DNA from: Anisodus tanguticus
Lineage: Eukaryota > Streptophyta > Magnoliopsida > Solanales > Solanaceae
Length of the DNA stretch: 64,000 nucleotides
Assembly: GCA_034509755.1 (NCBI GenBank)
Contig: CM067547.1
Span: 47,890,859 to 47,954,858 of the forward strand
Direction: 5' to 3'
Shown here: positions 55,771 to 64,000 of the stretch, in pieces
Layout: each line of letters opens with the position of its first letter
Position numbering within the stretch: position 1 is the stretch's first letter
Notes under the pieces: model-generated
Seen by the model: only the letters and a program-made list of their open reading frames with translations
What the model was told of the DNA's origin: nothing
The model's database searches: none
Program-made: the position numbers and the translations under genes

Positions 55771-55869
55771 CCGAGCAGCTTCGTTCCGTGTAAGGCTTAG
55801 AAAAAGCAAAAACAGTACTAGTATCATTTTACTACATGTAGAAGCTAAAATGTTACTTTGTGATCTCAT
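55354..55869 (-). CDS. secreted repeat-peptide precursor (unassigned family)
   Basis: 171 residues from the ATG at 55869. Residues 1-32 form a signal peptide: MRSQSNILASTCSK, then the hydrophobic core MILVLFLLFLSL, then TRNEAA. The rest is three tandem 45-residue units, each TNEQ/HLLLxSLQWNxVKPPSP, then NGGTNSLS, then DITSQISE and NF(V/A)GRK. Each unit puts a Pro-rich VKPPSPNxxTNS core between possible dibasic/basic processing sites (GRK, SER). The third unit stops at TSQL, although homology continues about 25 bp further, so a nonsense change shortened it. There is no transmembrane or enzyme domain. The layout fits a plant multi-copy peptide-hormone precursor. The PSPxG core faintly recalls PIP-type peptides and KPPS occurs in systemin, but I cannot place it in a family. 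Confidence 0.6.
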   Translation of the reverse strand: MRSQSNILASTCSKMILVLFLLFLSLTRNEAARILSHSRKDTIIWTTNEQLLLPSLQWNPVKPPSPNGGTNSLSTDITSQISERNFVGRKTTNEHLLLSSLQWNSVKPPSPNRSTNSLSDDIASQISEKNFAGRKVTNEHLLLPSLQWNSVKPPSPNGGTNSLSTDITSQL

Positions 55870-56070
55870 TCTTGATATTGTTGGAATTAGAATATAATGA
55901 AGAATTTCGTTCACTTAGAGGGAAAGTAAAAAATAATTAATAATTGGAGTTTAAAATCACAAGGGGTAGATAAAAAAAACCACTACGAGGTTAAAAAAAA
56001 TGAAGGAATTAAATCTTGTTGTGGAGGAATGAGGAATGTGATTATGGTGAAGGTAATCGAACTGGCTGCA

Positions 56071-56078
56071 TATTTATA
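56071..56078 (-). promoter_or_regulatory. TATA-like box for the peptide gene
   Basis: TATAAATA on the minus strand, about 200 bp upstream of the ATG at 55869. It predicts a leader of about 170 nt. No ATG in that leader was checked exhaustively. Confidence 0.45.
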
Positions 56079-56529
56079 CCCTAATGAAATAATTAACGTG
56101 TTAGAAAGACTTCAAACTTTTCCAAGTTTTAAATTTCATGCAAGGGTTTTGACCGTTGACTGTTTGAATTTACAAACAATTCTTGAAATTGAACTAGTCA
56201 GTAAAAAAAAAAAAGAAGGAAAGAACTAGTCGTTTGAGAATTGTAACACAGGATGTTGAACTTGAATCGACTTCAAGATTAACCCATAAACATTTTTTTT
56301 AGAACATTAAAACGAAAAATTATCTAATCACTTTAATTCAGTGATACGGAGTTTCAATTTTGATAAGTAGAAACTCTACACAGTAAGTTCAGACAAGCCT
56401 TTCTATAACTAAATTTTCGAGCTTATAAAAGTGAAACATGCAATAACATTTGTTTCCCTCCGAAGTGTTTGCCGTTTTATCGTCTGACGAAATCGGATGA
56501 CAAATTAATTCATTAACTAAGCAATTTGG
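56079..56529. other. intergenic, no gene seen
   Basis: AT-rich. An A-run lies at 56206-56217. No recognised feature. Confidence 0.4.
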
Positions 56530-57127
56530 GCCGGAAGCGGAACTCTAACTTCCAGCAATGGGTTCCCCAACTACTCCAGAAAGCTTTAGAGTGATGATTG
56601 AGTAAACTAAGTGGTAAGAAACATAAATACAGCTAGAGTGCAATAAAAACGATAAAGATAGAATGAAGATATGAAAAAATCAATTTTTTGATTGATTGTG
56701 TTGTGTTTTTCTATACAAATGATTCCTATATTTATATTACAAGAAAAATAAACGTGACCCCTTATGTTAGCCACCGAACTACCCACTAAATCCACTAGCC
56801 AACTATGAGGAGGTGGTGCCAATTTTTTGCTCCTGGACCTCTAGCACGATCGACGACACTCGTGTTTGGCTGTTGCTGGTTGCTACCTTTTCTAGAAGGT
56901 CCTTTGACTTAGTCTTCGAGGCGTCTGAGTATGTGCGGGTCTCAGTCGTTCCTCGAAATTATGACTCGGCCAGACTACTGTAATAGCCGATGATGCTTTT
57001 CTAGCCGAGGGTAAGGACTAACGGATTCGACTATGATTCCGATCAGTTACCGACTTAGAATTCTTTTTCACCTTGGGCTGTCACTTGATTCGGCTAAACA
57101 CTTTTGAGTGTTACCAATTGCCTCCCT
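56530..57127 (-). mobile_element. probable solo LTR, uncertain
   Basis: On the minus strand it starts TGTAGGGAGGCAATTGGTAA (57127) and has a GC-richer U3-like part, a TATAAATATAGG box (about 56734), then a C/T-rich leader (CAATCATCACTC), and a possible end GCTTCCGGCCCA (about 56530). The order is that of an LTR. I found no partner LTR or target duplication. Confidence 0.35.
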
Positions 57128-57499
57128 ACATTAAGACCTGATACGTAGGTCTGTAAGGATCTTATTATGAAATAAGAAAATAAGTAAGGAATTTACTCTA
57201 GAATCAAAGCTTTAAAAGTTCATATCATGATATGAGATTTACTATACTAACACCAGTACGTTGGTTATACACCAGACCTGTACTGTAGCTCAAGAATCGC
57301 CATAACGTCTATCCCCGGCTGCGGCTGTACGAGCAGGTGTAGGGTCATCTTTAAGTATAACTACCCAAGTGTTATTATAACTCATGGTGATATGAACCGT
57401 CAGAACTTGAAATCTAAAACCTTTACTTATTCAATTCATACTTTTAGAGCATTCTTAGACAGTATAGACTTATTAGCCTATCATGAAATTAAAAACAAA
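57128..57499. other. tract beside the viral insert, unassigned
   Basis: Contains a GC-richer patch (57300-57350). It could be the viral leader or flanking plant DNA. Confidence 0.3.
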
Positions 57500-57639
57500 A
57501 ATTAAAAGGAAGGGAGGTATACCGAATTCGTAACCAAGAGAGAGTATTGAGCAAATTCCAATGTTGTTATTCAAAGGAGAATTTACAGTGCTCGTTTTTT
57601 GATTTTTTTCTGATCCTCTACAAATGAATCAGAGTCCCC

Positions 57640-57646
57640 TTTTATA
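57640..57646 (-). promoter_or_regulatory. TATA box of the viral pregenomic promoter
   Basis: TATAAAAGGGG on the minus strand, in a non-coding stretch downstream of the last viral frame. A tandem CTTTTATAAAAAGTACAAAA repeat lies upstream at about 57808-57850. This is where caulimovirids keep their 35S-like promoter. Confidence 0.6.
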
Positions 57647-57920
57647 GACGAAGGCGGACTTCAAAATAGATTATAATTTACAAAATAAATAGTAAACGAA
57701 TCTAAATAATTACAAAAGGACAAACTACTTTACGAAAAGAAAAACTTTACATAAAGTAAGATAAGAAAGCGACGTGTGTCGGGGAATCTTATCTTAAAAG
57801 AAGAAAACTTTTATAAAAAGTACAAAACTTTTATAAAAAGTACAAAACTTTATTAAAGTTAAAAAGGACATTTGTCATGTCCGGCCATTATTGATTCCGC
57901 GTGGCCCTATCAATGTCACT

Positions 57921-59410
57921 TCATTCTGACATTTTTTCTTTTCCTTTTGAGTTGGCGTCCTCTTTCTTGGACCTGTGCTTTTGCTGGATTGCCTCTATTA
58001 GGCTGTCAAACAGATCTTCTGTTGATGGATGGTAGGAATAATCCTCCAACGGCTGTGAATCCTCCAAACAAGCATATTGGTTGTCATTGGGGACATCCTT
58101 CATGGATGCGGTAGATGTTTCCGAATAAGGATTATCATCAACCTTTGTTTTAAAATTATTTATGAAATCTTCCTTTACCTTATCAAGGTATGCAGACATG
58201 AGATCTTCATCCGATGCTTGGGGATTTCGAATTTTAATAGTTCTTTCCAATTTGGAAAAGAAAGATGATTCATCTTCCTTAGTCTTTTTCTCCATATGAT
58301 GGATACTTTTAAGACTCTTGACTAGCGAAGAAATATCGCTTTCCAACTTCCATCCATAATGACGAGTTTTGTCTTCTGGATCTTTGTCCAATAAGTTGGA
58401 CCAGAATTTACAAAGGAATTTCCTTTTGAGACATATAATTCCTTGTTGATTTCTACCTGCTTCTGGAATCCATTTCCATATCCAAGGGATTCCTGCCTGC
58501 ATAAAGAAAAATAATGAAGCAGATCCTTCGATATAATCAGAATGATTTTCAGGGGTAACACATGGTGTCACTTTAACCCATTCTTTGTAGAAAGCCATAT
58601 AAGGCTCCTGTAAAACCTGAATTCCAGGTCCGATGACGCTCCACCATGGGAATATCCATCCTGGGAGTAATAAACCATTCTGGTAGTTCTTAAAAATTTC
58701 AGGATTAATTTTAATCCACCATGAATGGCCATGTTTACGATTTTCATAATAGAAAACCTGAGTAAATGCATTGATATAATCATAGTAATTGAACGTCATT
58801 TTAATGATCATTCGAGGAATTATAAATTCATTTGATCTGAATGGACTAGTTCCACATTCATAAGGAGATATAATCTTCCTTAGATAAAATTTGGAAAAAT
58901 TCCTTTCTGCTCCGGGCTTATTATCCGGGAACGATGTGATGTTAGTAGTCTGGTTGCTATTAGGATATATTCATAATACATCTTATTTTTTCCCTATGGG
59001 AAGGGATTGTAGAAATTTTCTACATAGCGATTCATCAGAATCCAAGGATCATTTAGATAATTTTTATCTTTATGATGTAGGTAGAGAATTGTCTCTTCAT
59101 GACCCTTGACCAAATATTGGTCTCTGTTTTCTTTCTCCGTCTGTAGGAGTTTTTCGGCATATGAGTCCTGCTGCTGGCCACTAGAAGAGCCTGCTTTGTC
59201 CATGAGTATTACTCTTGGAATACTGAGAATATCATTCCCAGTGGTGTTTGATCTGCCAGAGCCTCGTCCCGAGCCTCTGCCTCTTCCTCTGCTTCTACCC
59301 CTATTAGGTGGTGTCCATTGTGGACGCATTTTATCCCTGTAAATATTCATGAGTGAGAAAGTCAGGGAGTGAATTTTCTTCACCTTTAAGATATTGAATT
59401 TCAAAATCAA
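57921..59410 (-). pseudogene. caulimovirid polyprotein C-terminal region
   Basis: Two open pieces in different frames: 58994-59410 and 57921-58811. The first has an Arg/Gly-rich run (RGRSRGRGRGSGRGSGR), then KLLQTEKENRDQYLVKG. The second has a Trp/aromatic-rich domain (WWIKINPEIFKN, GWIFPWWSVIGPG) and a charged, coiled-coil-prone end. A frame change near 58990 separates them. This domain follows RNase H in Solanaceae endogenous pararetroviruses as I recall them. Its function is unknown. Confidence 0.65.
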
Positions 59411-60830
59411 ATGGGGCTAAATGTGTCTGCCATCTTGCAAACATTTGTTTGGAAACATCATGTTTAAAATTCTTTTGAAACATGAATTTAGATGCATTGC
59501 AGTCTATTCTTATTAAGAACTTCGTATTATAAAGATCATCCTAGAATTTCAGGACGCATTTTACTATAGCAAGAATTTCTTTGTCTATAGTAGCATAATT
59601 CTTTTGACTATTAGTCCATTTTCCTGAATAATACCGAACAAGATATGCTTGTTTGGTTTGGGGATTAACTTGTTTAAGTATCCCTCCATAACCGATGTCT
59701 GAAGCATCAATCTCAATAATTTTTCCCCAATCTGGGTTGACAAGCATAAGATATGGCAAAGCTTGAACATTCTTCTTAATTTTTTGTACCGCTTCCGTGT
59801 GGGCATTTGTCCACGGAGTGGTAGCTTTTTTCAACCTATCATATAAGATGGCTGCATCAACAGATAAATTCTTGTAATAGGGAGAAATATAATTTAGACT
59901 TCCTAAAAACCTTTGTAATTGGGTTTTGTCAAGAATTTCATCAGGAAATTTAGAAGCAAATTCTATACTTCTAGCAATAGGAACGATTTTCCCTTGTTCA
60001 ATAATATGACCAAGAAATTGAATTTTAGTTTGGAAAATATTCATTTTTGGTTTGATATAACCGTTTGAAACAATTATTTTCTTAAAAATTTCAAGATGCT
60101 TAATATGATCTTGTATATTTTTTTAGAAGATTAATATGTCATCTATGTAAACAATGATAAAATCACTATATGAAGTAAAAATATCATTCATAATATGCCG
60201 GAATTCTGACGGAGCATTTTTCAGTCCGAAAGGCATGACATTCCATTCATAATGTCCGAATGGAACTGTGAAGGCAGTTTTGTACTGTCGAGTTCATGAA
60301 CTCGTATCTCGCCAAAAACTTGATTTCAGATCAAATTTTGAAAAGATGTTAGATTGGTATAACCTATCAAGAAGATCCTTTTTATTAGGAATGGGATATC
60401 TAATCCATTTCAAAATCTTGTTTAAAGGTTTGTAGTTAATAACTAATCTTGGAACTCCTCATTCCTGTTCAGCATGTTTGTTGACATAGAACGCTGTACA
60501 ACTCCATGGGGAGTTTGAGGGGCGAATCAGCTTTTTCTCTATTAGAGAAGTAATTTCCTTTTTGCAGATTTCCAGATATTCCATATTCATCTGGCAAGGT
60601 CTGGCCTTGGTAGGAATGCTATGTTCCTGAAAATCTTCCTCATAGGGGAGTCCAACTATGTGTTTCTTCCTGTTCTAGAAAGCTGTTGGCAAATCATTGC
60701 AGGTAGAAATAGCCAAATCATGACCTATTCCTTTGATCTTATCCTGTAATTTAGGATTAGTAAGCTGATTATCAATATTGTAAATCATCAATTCTTGTTG
60801 CAGATAATCCAATTTTTATTTCTTGTTCTA
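59360..60830 (-). pseudogene. caulimovirid reverse transcriptase / RNase H pseudogene
   Basis: The RT palm is readable with the YIDDIL box at about 60135-60155, followed at once by a TAA (60123-60125). The thumb region carries FLGHIIEQGKI and QRFLGSLNY, then RNase H with IDASDIGYGGIL and the YATIDKEILAI helix. A stop at 59541-59543 splits RNase H, which continues to about 59360. Above 60270 the frame is disrupted further. Not functional. Confidence 0.85.
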
Positions 60831-61270
60831 CACAAGGTTAATAAAGCTGATAGTTTTGTATGAAGCTATCCAGGGAAATGATATAATCCTTCCTTCATGA
60901 GTTCCTGAGAAACCCTTTTCTGTGACATTGTTAAGAGGCATTAGTCCATTAATAAAGGGTATGCCTAAGATAATATCATTAGCAAGATTTTTTACTAATG
61001 TAAAAGAATGTTTAATGCAAACCTTGTCATGGCAAATATAAGCACAAGACAATTTGTAGGAGACCTTAAAATTGCTTCCATATGCTCATGATACTTTACG
61101 ATTAGTTCTGGTAAAGTATTTAGTGGGAATGAGACCTTCCCTGATGCAGTTGACATCCGCCCCTGGATCAATGAGAGTAGGGACATCCTTGAAAATGGTT
61201 CCTCCTTTAATTAATAAATTGATTTGAGTGATCCATCTCGGGCGAGAAATCATACTGATAGCTCCCATGA
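60831..61270 (-). pseudogene. caulimovirid aspartic protease region
   Basis: A retropepsin-like region with LIDPGADVNCIREG at about 61135-61180. Retropepsins normally have D(T/S)GA, but here the second position is Pro. The flanking sequence (NCIREGLIP) matches the caulimovirid type. A frame change falls within the region. Confidence 0.7.
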
Positions 61271-61375
61271 TATCTTCATTAACAGGTTCGCAGGAAGTGC
61301 TAGGTTGTTCATTAATAGGAGTATGTCCTATTTGTTCCGAAATTTCCGGCTCCTTGTCTTCATAGGAGATTTGCT

Positions 61376-62885
61376 CTAATAGAGTAACTCGTTTTCCAAA
61401 CCACCGTAGTGTTTATGTAACCGAGTTATCTCAAGCTTGAGATCATGGATCTCTTCCTTTAATTGCTGAGTAGTCCATGGGTTATCATTACCCCTTTTCT
61501 TTTGCAACTCAGTCAAGATCTCCGAGAAATTATACGGAGGATCAATCCTTGATTTGATCTTCCGAGGAGTCTTATCCCTTTCTTGATCTTTCAGTAAAGC
61601 TTCTAGGATTTTGGCCTTCTGGGCATCTCCTGGAATATCCTTTAGGAGATCATTAATTTCTTCTCCATTGAGGACGCTAACATTGAAGCTGGAGAACTGG
61701 GCTTGAAGTTTATAAAACTCGTCATCAGTGTTATCATCCTTGACTTCCTGACATTTTTTGGAGGTACATACACAAGGATTTTCTTCCTCAGAGGAGGATG
61801 AGTAGGGATCTTCAGAATCTGTACTCAAAGGTTCTTCTGAATTATTAGATTCATCTGAAGGTATGATAATTTTCATCAGGGCATCTTTGATGTTATCATC
61901 GATTTTAAGAGCCTTGATTTTATCAATCTTCTTCTTTTTACACCGATTGGCGTAATGACCTACTTCTCCACATGCATAGCAAGTAGTGGTCTTAGTAGTC
62001 CTTTTCTTTGGGATATAACCCTTTCTTTCATTTTCGGCTCTTCTTTTCGCAGCCTTTCTTTTTGTAAGAGTCGGTCTCGTATTTTTCATAATATCGCATT
62101 TTATGCGGTTTAACCACATGCTTTTTTTCTTCCCGGTATTTCGGGATGAGGTCGGTCCGTCCATGGCGAAGCTGGCCGACGTAATTCTCCTAATTGAGTT
62201 TTCTCAGTCAGCTTCTGCTTCTTCAGCTGTTTCTGTAACTTTATATCATTACATAGGGCTAACCCTTCTTCGATGCACTTGCCTATGAGCTGGCCATAAG
62301 ACATATTATGCCATGGAATCTGAGAATCTGGAGATCCATTTCTCAGAGTTATTTTAACCTTCTCTGCAAAGAGAGGAGGGAGACCATCAATAAATCCGGC
62401 ATTCCAGAAACTATTACTAGCTTCGGGGAGATTGAGTACCCTGCTAAGGAAAACATCTTTATACCATCTAAAAAATGTCAGGGTTGGACATCTGTGGTTT
62501 TGGAGCAGAGTCCTGATGTTGTCATAATTGATACTATAATTGCCTGTAAATTGATCTAAAATAGTTAGAACAAGGGTATAAATCGAATTAGGCTTGAGCT
62601 AGTTACCCTCTTGCTTTATAGACTCTAAAATCTGCTCTTTCTGCTCTATGGAGAGATAATTATCCCACCATGCTTTGAGCTGTCCTGTAAATCCTACAGT
62701 AATCATCTTTGTTATGCTGGCTTCAGAATGATTATTTCCTTTTGCAGCTGCATCATACATAAGCATTTTGTGGCAAGTCCTAAAAATCTGACTTTCGGCG
62801 CCGCCGTCAATATTCCACTCAACAATTTCAGTGCCAGTATAGGCAACATGATCATTCTTCCATGCTTGTTCTTCAAGAAGGACAT
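61376..62885 (-). pseudogene. caulimovirid coat protein / nucleocapsid region
   Basis: A CCHC zinc knuckle (CYACGEVGHYANRCKKK) at about 61940-61990, preceded by a Lys/Arg-rich run and followed by an acidic segment (SEEPLSTDSEDPYSSSSEEE). A coat-protein core is readable in pieces at about 62560-62885, including EWNIDGGAES. Frames change at about 62164 and between 62305 and 62885. The knuckle is expected to bind the pregenomic RNA during packaging. Confidence 0.75.
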
Positions 62886-63824
62886 CTATCGGAGTGGGTC
62901 TCGGATAATAATAATTCTCCGAGGTAACCTTGGGAGTCCAATTATTCCCTTTTTCATGGCAGCGATATAATCACTGATGTGGGTTCCAGTAGCATCTGTG
63001 TTGACCATTCCAATAACAGATTTGGAGGTGGACCCTTTATCAGGTGATAATTTCATTTTATCACGGAACTGTGTTAACAAATTCTCAATATCTTTAGATA
63101 AAGGATTTGTCTGTTCTTTTGCCAGGTTAATCCCTTCCATGGATGTAGGAGGCTGGATATTGGCACGGGTTTCCAAGGATTTTGGAGGTTGCTCTTTCTC
63201 TAGAACAACTTTCATTCTCTGCTTTTCAATGAGGGAGTTGAGTCTGTCGACCTTATTTTGTAATAAAGTCATCTGTTCACTAAGAACTTTGAGATACACA
63301 TTGGTATGGTTAGTCTGTTTAAAAAGACTGTTCAAATGATCTGCTTGAACACCATTTAAAAGAGCACCCTGTAATAATTGCATATAGGGTTGAGCATGTA
63401 AATCATTGTTACTGCTATCCTTTTTTAATGAAAAAGGTTCATCCGGAGGATAAAGACTCTTGAGGACTTTTTTAGAGTCCAAATGTCATTGCCTTTCAAT
63501 AACATTAATATTAAGCAATGCATAGTCTTCTACAAACCAACTAACAAAATATTTGAAAGTTTTCTTGATTTCTAATTCATCATAAAATTGATCTCTAATA
63601 GAATATTGTTCTTCTTTCGTGAAAAAGGTCAAAAACCAATTACGAAAAAGCAGGTAATCAAGACCATTAAAATTCTTTTTGATGATCTGGCGTAAACCAG
63701 AACCTGGACTATAATCCAGTCGACTACTCGAAGGTATCTTAGGGTTATCAACCATCATGAAAATAATCAAGTATAATCGTATTATTGTCTGTCGGGACTT
63801 CGACAGGAATCTGGTTTTCAACAT
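62886..63824 (-). pseudogene. viral frame upstream of coat-protein core
   Basis: One reading frame, 63824 down to 62886, interrupted by a single TGA (63486-63488). The N-terminal part is Phe/Tyr-rich (FFTKEEQYSIRDQFYDELEI). The C-terminal part has a heptad-like coiled coil (LKVLSEQMTLLQNKVDRLNS). It probably belongs to the N-terminal part of the capsid region or to a virion-associated protein. Not certain. Confidence 0.55.
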
Positions 63825-63969
63825 TTATTATGTCAACCTTTTCCTCCTGAAAAAATTCTGAGGGGGTGGTGACTTTATAAGGATTTTCATCCACTTGAGA
63901 TGTTGAAGCTCTAGCAGTTGACGTACCAGGAGTGTCATCTAAAGGAGATATGTAATAATGAGATGACAA
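63748..63969 (-). pseudogene. partial viral frame at window edge
   Basis: Reads SPLDDTPGTSTARASTSQVD and on to PTDNNTIILDYFHDG. It overlaps the next frame. Perhaps the end of the movement-protein region, but no movement-protein motif is visible in the window. Confidence 0.35.
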
Positions 63970-64000
63970 AGATCTGCCTAATTTAGGCTATTTAGAAAAC

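Larger units (their letters stand above)
57500..64000 (-). mobile_element. endogenous caulimovirid (plant pararetrovirus) insert, degraded
   Basis: More than 6 kb of integrated plant pararetrovirus, running off the right edge. In transcription order (from 64000 down): an upstream frame, a coat-protein region with a CCHC knuckle, aspartic protease, reverse transcriptase, RNase H, a C-terminal domain of unknown role, then an intergenic region with a TATA box. Multiple stops and frame changes break it. The layout and Solanaceae context suggest a TVCV-like (Solendovirus) or Florendovirus relative; the genus is not resolved. No integrase is present, so integration was presumably illegitimate. Confidence 0.85.

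Noticed and set aside
59106..59342. Plus-strand frame opposite the viral C-terminal region
   Set aside because: It is the complement of the Arg/Gly-rich coding run; no independent support.

Overview
This is plant nuclear DNA, AT-rich and heavily loaded with transposons. Tobacco-type TS SINEs, tRNA-derived SINEs, Tork-like Ty1/copia elements, RTE-type LINE tails and an integrated plant pararetrovirus point to a Solanaceae genome. The genus cannot be fixed from the sequence alone. Most long reading frames are decayed transposon genes, and only three host genes are supported.

The host backbone is a divergent (head-to-head) pair of Aux/IAA auxin co-receptor/repressor genes. Gene A is on the minus strand (8250-20435). 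Its five exons splice to an uninterrupted 229-residue protein of the IAA7/14/16/17 type. Gene B is on the plus strand (51144-52537). Its three exons splice to 186 residues of the short IAA1-4 type. Their start codons lie about 30.7 kb apart, and the gap is filled with nested mobile DNA. The third host gene (55354-55869, minus) is an apparently undescribed secreted precursor with a signal peptide and three 45-residue repeats.

Layout. 1-1968: 3' end of a copia element with its LTR. 2190-5540: a broken hAT transposon. 5632-6540: MITE-like inverted-repeat elements. 7060-7590: a GC-richer tract that may be organelle-derived. 8250-20435: gene A; intron 3 holds a 2.3 kb solo LTR and a SINE, and intron 2 holds a LINE tail and a copia element with only one LTR. 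20573-51143: the intergenic region. It holds three TS SINEs (one split by a copia insertion), LINE pieces, two more solo LTRs (one of the same family as in intron 3), a copia element carrying an antisense piece of the host augmin gene AUG1, a TRIM, MITEs, a 699-bp chimeric retroposon with a perfect 15-bp target duplication, and a near-complete copia element (44886-49661). 51144-53480: gene B, with a 616-bp retroposon in its 3' untranslated region. 54045-57127: a MITE, the peptide gene and an LTR-like tract. 57500-64000: a degraded endogenous caulimovirid on the minus strand that runs off the window.

Aux/IAA proteins bind ARF transcription factors through their C-terminal PB1 domain and are destroyed through the GWPPV degron when auxin is present. 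Both genes keep these parts. The transposons explain most of the 12 kb length of gene A and the wide separation of the pair.
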